From Pyxidicoccus fallax (lineage in GTDB: Bacteria; Myxococcota; Myxococcia; Myxococcales; Myxococcaceae): 64,000 nt of DNA. The notes beneath the pieces were generated by a model that was not told the origin of the DNA, made no database searches, and saw only the letters and a list, made by a program, of their open reading frames with translations. Numbering within the stretch: the first letter of the stretch is position 1; each line of letters begins with the position of its first letter. Where the stretch lies: the NCBI RefSeq assembly GCF_012933655.1, contig NZ_JABBJJ010000004.1:47891-111890 (forward strand). Direction: 5' to 3'. A program made the position numbers and the translations under genes. Positions 52,413 to 61,410 of this stretch are shown one piece after another.

Positions 52413-53090
52413 CTACCGAGCGGGCGCCGCGCTCGCGTCACCGGGGCCGAGCCGCTCCACCAGGAGCTGCACCCAGACGTCGCGCTCCAGGCCGGACACC
52501 TTCATCGCCTCCGAGCCGCCGTCTTCGGGCGCCAGCGCGACCACCACGACCACGGCCATGGCCACGGCCACCACCACCGCGGCGACGTATGCCTGGACGA
52601 CGACCTCCTCGCCCACGCAGACGTCGATCGCCGCCGCCTTCTTGTCACGCAGCGCCTGGACGGTCGTGCCCTGCTCCGCGGCGGCGGCGGCCAGCGTCAC
52701 GTCACCGGCTTCCTTCAGCGCGCTCGACACGCGCAGGTGGTCACCGCTCTGGATGTCCGCGCCGAAGCGCCCGAAGAACGACGGATCCTGCTGCTGGATG
52801 CGCGCGACGATTTTGTCCGCCAGGGCCGCGGCGGCCGCCGAGCGGTCCGGATTGCGCAGCACGCTGGCGGCGTGCGGCTCCTCCCAGATTTCGGGCAGCG
52901 CGCTGCCCACGGGCCCCAGGCCGAAGAGCACGCCCCGGAACACCGTCTCGCCGTCGTAGGCAACCCGCGCCGCCTGCCGTGAGTCATCCGGCCCCATGCC
53001 GCCACCGCAGCCCGGGCCACCCACCAGCATCAAGCCCGACAACATCAGGGACACCGCGGAACGTCCCGCCCACTTGGACTTCATCTTCAC
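52413..53090 (-). CDS. sdpC: SdpC-family antimicrobial peptide precursor
   Basis: A 225-residue precursor. The GTG at 53090 is chosen because GGGGAG lies 6 bases before it; an ATG at 53084 is the alternative. A signal (VSLMLSGLMLVGGPGC) ends at Cys28. YDGETVFRGVLFGLGPVGSALPEIW (45-69, shown as YDGETVFRG ... LPEIW) is the conserved SdpC N-terminal block. A Val/Ala hydrophobic segment at about 163-188 follows VCVGEE; in Bacillus the 42-residue toxin comes from this part. Here only one Cys (158) is present, so the known disulfide cannot form within it. The gene is first in the operon. Confidence 0.85.
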   Translation of the reverse strand: MKMKSKWAGRSAVSLMLSGLMLVGGPGCGGGMGPDDSRQAARVAYDGETVFRGVLFGLGPVGSALPEIWEEPHAASVLRNPDRSAAAAALADKIVARIQQQDPSFFGRFGADIQSGDHLRVSSALKEAGDVTLAAAAAEQGTTVQALRDKKAAAIDVCVGEEVVVQAYVAAVVVAVAMAVVVVVALAPEDGGSEAMKVSGLERDVWVQLLVERLGPGDASAAPAR

Positions 53091-53883
53091 GTATTGCTCC
53101 CCTCGACATGCTGCATGGTCGCAGCGCCCGGCGGGTATCGCCGGAATGGACGCAAGCCCCCCTCACGCGCCGCGCGAGGGACTCGCACGTCGCTGCTGGC
53201 TTGCTTTCAAATGATTCGGTTCGGAGGGCCGTATGCGCGGTGCGCCCCGCGGCCTCTTCCGATGGATGTGTATGTTGGTGATTACGGAGCCGGTGACAAT
53301 TCCTGGTCGTTCAGCGCACGCGGATGCGACGGAGCCCCAGTCAGGCTCGGAGCCCGAGCCATCGATTCGCCGTCCCTCTCAGATTCCCCGAGTCGTACGA
53401 GTTCTTCCTCTCATTCCAAGAACATGGATTGTGAGTGAGTGAGACAGTCTGTACCCGGCAGTTGAGAGTGCAGGGCGAGCCAGGCAGGGACGATGAGCGT
53501 CATCGCCAACGGCCCCAACCGCGGCACCCAGTGGCGCTACGGCACCGTCACCTACGGTCCCTCGTCGGCGAGCATCTCCAGCTCCCTGCGGGGAGAGCTG
53601 AGCCACTTCCGCGGCGGCGACACAGGACTGGCCTGTGAGGGATTGCGCCATTCGGGAACGGGCGGGAGCAGCAGGCTGGCATGAAGCCATGCGCCCGTGC
53701 GCATGCCTGCTCATGAGGGCCTCTGTTTCACGGTATGGCTCCGCGCGTTCCCACTCCGGGAGCAGGAGGGGAAGCACCTTCGTCCACCATCACACGCGGC
53801 TCGCGTTGACTGTCCGGTGGCGCGGTGGTCGATGTGACTCACGCTCCCTACCCTCGCGCAAACCCGTGGAGTGGAGGTGGCGG
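53091..53883. other. 793-base gap upstream of the SDP-like operon
   Basis: No convincing gene is visible. A plus-strand stretch near 53493-53620 (ANGPNRGTQWRYGTVTYG) has a coding-like composition but no supported start or partner, and may be debris. The part between about 53200 and 53460 is less G+C-rich and should hold the promoter of the sdpC-like gene. No SdpR-like regulator or SdpI-like membrane protein is encoded here. Confidence 0.4.
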
Positions 53884-55395
53884 ATGCGCGGATGGTGCGG
53901 AGGGATTCTGGTGGGCTGGCTGGCCGCGGGATGCGGGGGAATGGCGCCAGAGGACGGATGGCCCTCCGGCACTCCGGCGGAAGACCGGGAGGCCGTCCAC
54001 GACACGTCGACCGGCACGTCCCGGGCGGCCCTCACCGTGGGCACGCCGAGCCGGGTGAAGACCATCTTCCCGCCGTCGCAGATGCTTCCGCGCTACATGC
54101 AAGGGCCGTCATCCCTGGTGGACTTCCGCGGCCGGCTCGCCTTCGCCGCCAATTTCGAGGACGGCACCCGGTCGCTGTGGGTGAGCAACGGCACCGAGGC
54201 GGGGACCGTCGCGCTGAAGACCTTCCCCGCGGCGCCGCCCCCCGCGGTCAACGTCCAGGTGGCGGACCTCACCCCGGCGGGAGCGCAGCTCTTCTTCACC
54301 GTGGGCGAGCCCCTGTACGGCCACGAGCTGTGGGTGAGCGATGGCTCCGCCGGTGGCACCCGGCTCGTCAAGGACATCACCCCGGGCGCGGGGAGTTCCG
54401 CGCCCAAGTACCTCAACGCGCTCGGGAGCACGCTCGTCTTCTTCCGCGATGTGCCGGCCACGGACACCACGCCGGGGCGTTCGGAGCTGTGGCGGAGCGA
54501 TGGCACCGACACCGGCACGGTCCGCGTCCTCGACCTGGGACAAGACGTCGAGGTGGATTGGCGGACGGCGCGCGCGGGTAGCGCGCTCGTCTTCTTCGTC
54601 CGGGATTCGGCCGGCAACGTCGCGGCCTGGAAGACCGATGGCACCCGCGCGGGCACGCAGCCGCTGCGCGCGCTCACCGGGCCGGAGGGCTCCGCGCCGC
54701 TGGACGTGCGCAGCAGCGGCGGGCTGGCGTTCTTCACGTCGTACGAGGCCGGGGGCGCCACCACCGTCTGGAAGTCGGACGGCACCCGCACGGGCACGGT
54801 GCGGCTGTACACCTTCGAGCCGGATGGCCGCTACCCGAGGCTGCTGACGGCGATGGGCGCGCACCTCTACGTCACCCTGTCCAACCCGGTCGACCAGCGG
54901 CTCGGCCTCTTCCGGCTGCGCATTGACAATGTGGGTGGCAAGGAGCACGTCGCCACGCTGTCCAACCCGTACGCGTCCCAGCCGGAGGCCTTTCCCTTCC
55001 TCAACAACTTCAGCGCCACGGCGGACCGCATCTACTTCGAGCAGGTCATCGGCAGCTCCGGCCCCGCCCCGCGCGACACGCAACTGTGGGTGACGGATGG
55101 CACCAAGGCCGGCACGCGGCTGTTGCGCCGGCCGCTGAGCCTCTCCGACGAGTACGGCTCGCCCATCACCGCGGTGGACTCCGGCCTCGCGTTCTTCGTC
55201 TCCTACAGCGAGACCTCGGGCCTCGAGCCCTGGGTGACGGACGGCACGGTGGCGGGCACGCGCCTGCTGAAGGACATCGCCCCGAGCGGGAGTTCCTTCC
55301 CAGGCGCCTTCGTGCGCGCGGGCGCGCGGGTGTTCTTCGGCGCCTTCGACGACACGGAGGCCCAGCAGCTCTGGTCGGTGCCGCTCATCCCGTGA
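53884..55395 (+). CDS. ELWxxDGT-repeat surface lipoprotein
   Basis: The ATG at 53884 has GGAGGTGGCGG upstream. The 503-residue product has a signal with lipobox GWLAAGCGG. Seven copies of the ELWxxDGT unit are spaced about 45-75 residues apart (for example ELWVSDGSAGGTRLVKDI, ELWRSDGTDTGTVRV, QLWVTDGTKAGTRLL, EPWVTDGTVAGTRLLKDI), forming a propeller-like fold. Such proteins are abundant on myxobacterial surfaces and have no known enzyme activity; adhesion or a structural role is usual. Confidence 0.88.
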   Translation: MRGWCGGILVGWLAAGCGGMAPEDGWPSGTPAEDREAVHDTSTGTSRAALTVGTPSRVKTIFPPSQMLPRYMQGPSSLVDFRGRLAFAANFEDGTRSLWVSNGTEAGTVALKTFPAAPPPAVNVQVADLTPAGAQLFFTVGEPLYGHELWVSDGSAGGTRLVKDITPGAGSSAPKYLNALGSTLVFFRDVPATDTTPGRSELWRSDGTDTGTVRVLDLGQDVEVDWRTARAGSALVFFVRDSAGNVAAWKTDGTRAGTQPLRALTGPEGSAPLDVRSSGGLAFFTSYEAGGATTVWKSDGTRTGTVRLYTFEPDGRYPRLLTAMGAHLYVTLSNPVDQRLGLFRLRIDNVGGKEHVATLSNPYASQPEAFPFLNNFSATADRIYFEQVIGSSGPAPRDTQLWVTDGTKAGTRLLRRPLSLSDEYGSPITAVDSGLAFFVSYSETSGLEPWVTDGTVAGTRLLKDIAPSGSSFPGAFVRAGARVFFGAFDDTEAQQLWSVPLIP

Positions 55396-55473
55396 GCGGT
55401 TCGCGGGCCATCTCGCGTGCACCGACAGGAAGAGATGGGCTCATACTGGGGTCGCCGCCCGCGGGAGTCCCAG

Positions 55474-56409
55474 ATGAGCCTCATGCCGAGCGAACGCCCC
55501 AGCCGCACCGCGACGAAGATTGCTGGCTTCATGCTGCTGCTCGACTCCGTGCCCCGGCTCGCGCCCGTGCTGCCGCCGGGCGCGGCGGTGGAGGCGGAGG
55601 CCATCCTACGAGCCTCCGGTGCGGTTCCCCGACTTCACGTCGAGCTGCAGCGAACGCGCCTGACGGTGCGGTTCTATGAAGCCACCGAAAGGCTTCTCGG
55701 GCAGGGGCAGCTCCTTTGGTTCGGGGTGCGCAAGCGCTGGATGCGGGAGGTCGTCGAGCAGGCCATCGCCGAGGGCGCGCGACAGGTGCTCGTGGTCGGC
55801 GCCGGGTTCGACCCCCTGGCCGTGAGCGTGGCCCGCCGTCATCCGGACGTGACGTGTGTCGAGGTGGATGCACCGGCGACGGCGGAGCCCAAGCGCGCGG
55901 GCATCCAGGGGGGAGGGCTCGCGTGTCCGAACCACGTCGTCCTCGCGGCGGACCTCGCGAAGAAGCCGCTGGAGGCGGTCCTGGGGGCGGCGGGCTGGCG
56001 CGTCGACGTCCGGAGCGTCGTCGTGGCCGAGGGGCTCCTCATGTATCTGGCGCCCGCGCAGGTCTCCGCGTTCCTGGCCCAGGTGCGTGCCTGCACGAGC
56101 CCTGGAAGCCGGCTCGCCTTCAGCTCCATGGACTCGGACGAGGAAGGCCAGCCACGGCTCCTCTTCGCCGGGAGGCTGCTCGGGCGGGCCATCCGGTCCG
56201 CACTCCGACTCGCGGGCGAGCCCCTGCGGTGGGGAATCGCTCCCTCCGCCGTCCCTCCGTTTCTCACGACGGCCGGTTACCGCGTCCTGGACCAGCCCAC
56301 CCCGCGGATGCTCCGTGAGCGCTTTCTCACGCCCCACGGGCTCGCCGAGGAGCCGCTCGCGCCGTACGAGCATCTCGTTCTCGCCGAGGTCCGTGACAGC
56401 GCGGGATGA
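55474..56409 (+). CDS. Class I SAM-dependent methyltransferase, LCMT/TIGR00027 type
   Basis: The ATG at 55474 has GGGAG at 8 bases. The 311-residue product shows 'SRTA...' near the N-terminus, RLTVRFYEATERLLGQGQLLWFGVRKRWM, the AdoMet-binding motif VLVVGAGFDPLAVSVARRHP, VTCVEVDAPATAEPKR and VVAEGLLMYLAPAQV. This is the order of leucine-carboxyl-methyltransferase-like (PF04072) enzymes, which methylate polyketides, lipids or other small molecules in actinomycetes and myxobacteria. No biosynthetic cluster is visible beside it, so the substrate is unknown. Confidence 0.88.
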   Translation: MSLMPSERPSRTATKIAGFMLLLDSVPRLAPVLPPGAAVEAEAILRASGAVPRLHVELQRTRLTVRFYEATERLLGQGQLLWFGVRKRWMREVVEQAIAEGARQVLVVGAGFDPLAVSVARRHPDVTCVEVDAPATAEPKRAGIQGGGLACPNHVVLAADLAKKPLEAVLGAAGWRVDVRSVVVAEGLLMYLAPAQVSAFLAQVRACTSPGSRLAFSSMDSDEEGQPRLLFAGRLLGRAIRSALRLAGEPLRWGIAPSAVPPFLTTAGYRVLDQPTPRMLRERFLTPHGLAEEPLAPYEHLVLAEVRDSAG

Positions 56410-56457
56410 ATGCGCCGACGCGCCTTTCCGCGAGGCGTGGAGACCCGGTGTGTCTCG

Positions 56458-57051
56458 TCACTTCGGAAGTGAGCCCGGCGGAGCCGACTTCCGCTCCGCC
56501 ATCAGGCGACGCAGCGCCCAAGCCGCGAGGAGCCATGGGGTGATGAGAAACACGAGATAGAGGATGGTGTGGACACTCTTCCTATCGCGAGCGGCAACGG
56601 AGGCCTCCAGGACGGGGGGGCTCGGCTCGGGCAGGGTCTCGAAGTCCTCGAGGACGTAACGCTCATCCAAGGGGCGGTAGCCCTTGTTCGGCTCCGGGTT
56701 GATGACGCGCTGCCGGATGCGACCCTGCTCGTCTTCGAGCACGAGCTCCGAGGCGGTGATGTCATCCCTATCGAAATGGATGGTCACGGACTCGTCGGGA
56801 CCGAGTGGGTAGGAGCCGGCTTGCGGCGAAGGGATGGCCAGCATCGGGCGCACGACCGTGGGCAATGGGGCCTTGTGCTCCTGTCCGTGGGGAGTGCCCA
56901 CGGGCGTGATGAGAAGGGGCCGGCCGGTGCGGTTCTCCACCGTGAGCGGGACGATGAAAGCGCCCCTGAAGAGCATCCCGGCACCCATCAGCGCGGAAAG
57001 GGCCAGGAATGGGAGCGTGCAAAACAAGAGGATGCGAACGAATAGCCTCAC
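56458..57051 (-). CDS. Membrane-anchored protein of unknown function
   Basis: A 197-residue protein with an N-terminal helix (FVRILLFCTLPFLALSALMGAGMLF) and a C-terminal helix (HTILYLVFLITPWLLAAWALRRLM). The middle 120 residues form a beta domain (VPLTVENRTGRPLLITPVG, SVTIHFDRDDITASELVLED) that should face the periplasm. The topology resembles small membrane-tethered beta-sandwich proteins; no family is recognised. It converges with the methyltransferase gene. Confidence 0.6.
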   Translation of the reverse strand: MRLFVRILLFCTLPFLALSALMGAGMLFRGAFIVPLTVENRTGRPLLITPVGTPHGQEHKAPLPTVVRPMLAIPSPQAGSYPLGPDESVTIHFDRDDITASELVLEDEQGRIRQRVINPEPNKGYRPLDERYVLEDFETLPEPSPPVLEASVAARDRKSVHTILYLVFLITPWLLAAWALRRLMAERKSAPPGSLPK

Positions 57052-57222
57052 GAGTCCCTCTCGGCCGTACCGCCTGGTGACCCGGCTCGATGGCTCCGGC
57101 CGTCACGTCGGCGACGATACCGCGCAGACTCGAGTCCTGCTCCACGGAGGCCAAGGCGCCCCGTCTTGCTGGTGGGGCGCCATGGGTGCGCGAGTGTGCA
57201 CGGCCGGGCCTTCAAAGGACGC

Positions 57223-59799
57223 TCAAGGCCACAGGGCTTCGACAGGGACTCGCGACGCCAACGTCCCATCGCCGAGCTGTCCATTCCCGTTGAAGCCCCA
57301 CGCCCGGACGGTGCCATCGCCGCGCAGCGCCAGCGCGTGGTCACTGCCTGTCACCAGGGTGGTGCCACCCGTGAACCCAAACACCTGCATCGCCGAGAGC
57401 CGGTTCGTGTACGTCCCATCTCCCACCTGGCCGCCTCCGTTGTAGCCCCAACCCCAGGCGGTCCCGTCTCCGCGCAGCGCCAGCGAGAATCCGTTGCCCG
57501 CCGCCACGGCGATGACACCCGTCACTCCGGGCACCCGTGCCGCCGTGGCTCGAGAGAAGCTCGCCGTCCCACTTCCCAGTTGTCCACTCGTGTTGAAGCC
57601 CCAGGCCCAGACGGAGCCATCGACGCGCACCGCCAGCGAGTGGCCACTGCTTGCCGCCAGGGCAACGACCTCCGTGAGCCCGGACACCTGCACCGGCGTG
57701 GTCCGAGCGTCGCTCGTCCCATCCCCCAACTGGCCGCTCGAGTTTCTGCCCCAGGCCCAGACGGAGCCATCGCCACGCAGCGCCAGCGAGTGGTTGCTAC
57801 CTGCCGCCAGGGCGATGACCTCCGTGAGCCCAGACACCTGCACCGGCGTGGACGTAGAGGTGCCCGTTCCACCGCCTTCGTCGGAGCCCCACGCCCAGAC
57901 GCTGCCATCGCCGCGCAGCGCCAGCGAGTGGAAAGCACCTGCCGCCAGAGCGGTCACGTTGGTGAGCCCGGCCACCTGTACCGGCGAGGCCCGGGAGAGG
58001 CTCGTCCCATCTCCCAACTGGCCGCTTGCGTTTTCGCCCCACGCCCACACGGTCCCGTCATTGCGCAGTGCCAACGCGTGGGCACTGCCTGCCGCCAGAG
58101 CGGTCACGTTGGTGAGCCCGGCCACCTGAACCGGCGAGGCCCGAGGGGTGGCCGACTCAGCGCCTTCGCTGGAGCCCCACGCCCAGACGGTTCCATCGCC
58201 GCGCAGCGCCAGTGACTGGCTCGCGCCCGCGGCAAGGGCCGTCACCCCCGTGAGCCCGGGCACCTGCACCGCCGGGGTCCGCGTGGTGGTCGTCCCCGTC
58301 CCCAGCTGGCCGTAGCGGTTGTCGCCCCACGCCCAGAGGATGCCATCGCCGGTCAGCGCCAGTGCGTGATACGAGCCTGTCGTCAGGGTGGTCACGCCGG
58401 TGGGCCCGGACACCTGTCGCGGCTCGAATCGAGCGCTGCGCGTCCCATCCCCCAGCTGGTCGTAGAAGTTGTCGCCCCAGGCCCAGACGGTCCCATCGCT
58501 CCGGAGCACCATCGAGTGGGTATTTCCCGCGGCCACGGCGGAGGCGCCCGTGAGCCCGAGCACCTGCACCGCGGTGGTCCGATGGGAGGTGCCTGAAGCC
58601 TCTCCCAGTTGGCCATTTCCGTTGGAGCCCCACGCCCAGACGCTGCCATCGCCGCGCAGCGCCAGCGCGTGGTTGAGGCCCGCGGCCAGGGCGGTCACCC
58701 CGGTGAGCCCGGACACCTGCACCGGAGAGGTCCGGTCCTCCGTCCCATCCCCCAGAATGCCGCCTGCGTTGCCGCCCCAACCCCAGACGGTCCCATCGTC
58801 GCGCAGCGCCAGCGAGTAGGAAGAGCCCGTGGCCAGGGCGGTCACCCCGGTGAGCCCGGACACCTGCACCGGCGTGCGCTTGGAGGTGCGCGTCCCATCT
58901 CCCAGCTGGCCACTGCCGTTGTTGCCCCACGCCCAGACGGTCCCATCTTCGCGCAGCGCCAGCGAGTGGCGAGAGTTCGCGGCCAGGGCGGTCACCCCCG
59001 TGAGCCCGGACACCCGCACCGGCGTGAGCCGATTGATGGACGTCCCGTCCCCCAGTTGGAGGTTCGTATTGGAGCCCCACGACCAGACGGTGCCATCCCC
59101 GCGCAGTGCCAGCGAGTGGCCACTGCCCACCGCCAGCGCCGTCACGCTGGTGAGCCCGGCCACCTGTACCGGCGTGGCCCAGGAGAGGGTCGTTCCGGTT
59201 CCCAATTGGCCGCTGGCGTTGTTGCCCCAGGCCCAGACGGTCCCATCGCCGCGCAGCGCCAACGTGTGGGTACTGCCTGAGACCACGGTGGGGCTCGGGC
59301 ACGCATTGGCGGTGACGGTGAAGGTCTTGGAAATGGATGCATCGCTGCGATTCGCGACCGTGACCGTGACCGTGACCGCGGTGCCAGTGGGCACACACGA
59401 AGGGGAGGTCCAGACGACCTCGCTGGTGGTGCCCGTATGAACAGGGACTCCCAGTGTCCCGAGGTTGGCCGTCCACGAGAAGCGCAGCTGGGGGCTCTCT
59501 TCGTCCTGGGCACGTACGCGGAAGGTCACAGGGCCCTGGACCCGCACCTGGGTGACCGACTGCGAGCTGTCGAGAAGGGTGGGTGCCGTCGTATCAACGC
59601 TCCCCCCATCCGGGAGCGGATCCGTGGTGCCTGCGTCCGGGAGCGGATCCGTGGTGCCTGCGTCCGGACCACACTGGGTGGGGTTGCGCTGACAGAGTCC
59701 CGGTTCTTCCTGCTCGGAGTCCGCACAGCCCGCGAAGCCGACCACGAGCACCGCGGTGAGCAGGGCCTGGACGCTCCAGGTCGTTCTCGCCTTCCTCAT
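57223..59799 (-). CDS. RCC1-repeat lipoprotein
   Basis: The ATG at 59799 has a G-rich site upstream. The 858-residue product has a signal with lipobox VGFAGCADS, a DAGTTDPLP linker and an Ig-like domain (about 65-165). About fourteen RCC1 units then follow, each of 'H.LALRGDGTVWAWG.N..GQLGDGT' type. Units 8 and 10 have the GQLGDGT turn replaced (SSEGAESA; SDEGGGTG). RCC1 units form seven-bladed propellers, so two could be built. Bacterial members are surface or secreted proteins of unclear function. The near-identical units make this region prone to recombination. Confidence 0.92.
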   Translation of the reverse strand: MRKARTTWSVQALLTAVLVVGFAGCADSEQEEPGLCQRNPTQCGPDAGTTDPLPDAGTTDPLPDGGSVDTTAPTLLDSSQSVTQVRVQGPVTFRVRAQDEESPQLRFSWTANLGTLGVPVHTGTTSEVVWTSPSCVPTGTAVTVTVTVANRSDASISKTFTVTANACPSPTVVSGSTHTLALRGDGTVWAWGNNASGQLGTGTTLSWATPVQVAGLTSVTALAVGSGHSLALRGDGTVWSWGSNTNLQLGDGTSINRLTPVRVSGLTGVTALAANSRHSLALREDGTVWAWGNNGSGQLGDGTRTSKRTPVQVSGLTGVTALATGSSYSLALRDDGTVWGWGGNAGGILGDGTEDRTSPVQVSGLTGVTALAAGLNHALALRGDGSVWAWGSNGNGQLGEASGTSHRTTAVQVLGLTGASAVAAGNTHSMVLRSDGTVWAWGDNFYDQLGDGTRSARFEPRQVSGPTGVTTLTTGSYHALALTGDGILWAWGDNRYGQLGTGTTTTRTPAVQVPGLTGVTALAAGASQSLALRGDGTVWAWGSSEGAESATPRASPVQVAGLTNVTALAAGSAHALALRNDGTVWAWGENASGQLGDGTSLSRASPVQVAGLTNVTALAAGAFHSLALRGDGSVWAWGSDEGGGTGTSTSTPVQVSGLTEVIALAAGSNHSLALRGDGSVWAWGRNSSGQLGDGTSDARTTPVQVSGLTEVVALAASSGHSLAVRVDGSVWAWGFNTSGQLGSGTASFSRATAARVPGVTGVIAVAAGNGFSLALRGDGTAWGWGYNGGGQVGDGTYTNRLSAMQVFGFTGGTTLVTGSDHALALRGDGTVRAWGFNGNGQLGDGTLASRVPVEALWP
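59609..59662 (-). repeat. Two tandem 27-base units in the RCC1 lipoprotein linker
   Basis: The 27-base unit at 59609-59635 is repeated exactly at 59636-59662. Each encodes the nine-residue unit DAGTTDPLP (in circular order) between the lipobox and the Ig-like domain. It is an in-frame repeat that can vary linker length. Confidence 0.9.
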
Positions 59800-59946
59800 G
59801 AATCCCCCCCTCGATTGAATGAAGCCAGTCGCCAGGCAGCCAGGCTGGTCGCGTTTTTCTACCACGTGGACTCCATCTGTACACGGGTCGCCATGGAGGC
59901 CGTCGTCCCCGTCCTTCCGGCTCCGGTCCGTAGTAGGAACGCCCCG

Positions 59947-60888
59947 ATGTCCGAACTCGACGACTCCTCGCTCCTGGAACTGCTGGACCTGACCTTCGAC
60001 GCGCTCTGTGCATCCCGCGTCTCGGATTGGGTGGACCCCGACCGGGTCCTCGCCGCGGTTGACCTCGCCCTGACGCCCGAGCGGGTGACGGGCTGGCACG
60101 CCCGGCTGGTGGCGCCCCTGCGCACGCGCCTGCTCGCGCGCGCGGCGAAGAGCCACATCAAGCTGGGCGCGTGGCTCCCCACCGAGGCCACCGCGTCGCT
60201 GACGGCGCTGCTGGGCCAGCCGGTGCACCTGCCTCGCAAGGCCATCGACGAGCTGGTGGCGTCCGAGCAGGTGCGGGAGACGGTGCGCACCACGCTCCAG
60301 GAGACGCTGTCGTCGCTGGTGAGCAAGGTCATCGCGGGAGCTCCCGGGGCGGGCGTCGCCGGGGGCCTGAGGGATGCGCTGAGCTGGGGCGCGCGAGCGG
60401 CGGCCTCGGCGGGGAAGGGAATCCTGGGAGGCCTGGGCGGAGGCTTGCAGGACCGCGTGCGCGAGGTCATCGACGGCTCCATGGCCATGGTGCAGCGGCG
60501 CATCGCCGAGCGGCTCGCCAGCGAGGAGACCGCTCGCGCCCTGGGGGTACGGCGCCAGAAGGTCTTCCTGTCGACCCTGGAGAAGACCGAGGCCGAGGCC
60601 GCGCAGGCGCTGAGCCGGGTGCCCCACGAGCAACTCGACTCCCTGGCGCCCCAGGTGATTGCGCACAACCTCGCGCGCCCCGAGGTGCGCGAGGGGCTGA
60701 AGGCCGAGCTGCACGCCGTCCTGGAGGACCTGTCACGGCACACCGTGGGGGAGTTGCTCGATCAGGCCGGACTGCGGGACGCGACACGCCAGTGGCTGCA
60801 CGCGCACGGCCTGCCCTTCGCGCGCGTGCTGGCGCGCTCCGCCCCCTTCATCGCCTGGCGGACTCGCGTGGAGCGCTCCGGGCCGTAA
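59947..60888 (+). CDS. Helical protein with a glycine-rich membrane-active-looking segment, unknown
   Basis: From the ATG at 59947 the product has 313 residues, mostly amphipathic helices without a signal peptide. Its middle reads LVSKVIAGAPGAGVAGGLRDAL then AAASAGKGILGGLGGGL, a Gly/Ala-rich stretch that could insert into membranes. The frame is open further left but overlaps the divergent RCC1 gene. The downstream half is rich in Arg/Glu/Ala helices (VRRQKVFLSTLEKTEAEAAQAL). No family is recognised. Confidence 0.6.
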   Translation: MSELDDSSLLELLDLTFDALCASRVSDWVDPDRVLAAVDLALTPERVTGWHARLVAPLRTRLLARAAKSHIKLGAWLPTEATASLTALLGQPVHLPRKAIDELVASEQVRETVRTTLQETLSSLVSKVIAGAPGAGVAGGLRDALSWGARAAASAGKGILGGLGGGLQDRVREVIDGSMAMVQRRIAERLASEETARALGVRRQKVFLSTLEKTEAEAAQALSRVPHEQLDSLAPQVIAHNLARPEVREGLKAELHAVLEDLSRHTVGELLDQAGLRDATRQWLHAHGLPFARVLARSAPFIAWRTRVERSGP

Positions 60889-61057
60889 GCCGCGCCGACA
60901 CCGCGTCCCCTGTCGAATGGCTCACAAGTGCGTGCGTAAAACCGCGATACGAAGAAAAGTGCATCCATGTTGCTATAGACATTCAGACCACGGAATCGTC
61001 ATTCCAAGGAAAGACAGGCTCTGCTAAGGCTACGGGAGTCACCTTGATGGAGGACGC

Positions 61058-61315
61058 ATGCGAGCGAGCATTGTCTGTGGTCTGTTGGCGTCGGCGCTGA
61101 TGGTGGGCTGTGGTGTGCCCGTGGAGCAGGAAGAGGAAACCAACCTGTCCACGCAGGAGGCCCCGTTTCCCGACTGCAACGGCATGCACGACGCGATCGA
61201 CTTCTACAGCGACGCTACCTACACGACCCTGGTCGGGAGGCGGGGTTGCCACTGTGGCTTGTGGTCCAGATGGGGCACGACGTCGTCCTACTCCGTACCC
61301 AATTGGGACTGCTAG
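61058..61315 (+). CDS. Small lipoprotein, DUF6289-like
   Basis: GGAGGACGC precedes the ATG. The 85-residue product has a signal with lipobox ALMVGCGV, an acidic spacer and a mature domain IDFYSDATYTTLVGRRGCHCGLWSRWGTTSSY. The 'YYSD.TYT.VVG...C.C....WG..T.Y' pattern is what I associate with DUF6289, small secreted proteins of unknown function. Expect one or two disulfides. It is probably transcribed alone. Confidence 0.65.
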   Translation: MRASIVCGLLASALMVGCGVPVEQEEETNLSTQEAPFPDCNGMHDAIDFYSDATYTTLVGRRGCHCGLWSRWGTTSSYSVPNWDC

Positions 61316-61410
61316 GCCGTCCTCATACGTCCGCGCGCGGCGGGGCTAGGTTCCAAAAGCGCGTCGCGCGCGGCGGGCGGAATCTCCGGCCCGTCAAGGA
61401 CCTCGCCTCC

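Noticed and set aside
53379..53777. A 132-codon minus-strand frame upstream of the sdpC-like gene as a regulator
   Set aside because: No helix-turn-helix or other motif; composition is Arg/Ala/Gly-rich like antisense frames.
57223..59300. Regularly spaced repeats suggestive of a CRISPR array
   Set aside because: The units are in-frame RCC1 blades of about 150 bases with gradual divergence, not short identical repeats with unique spacers, and no cas gene is near.
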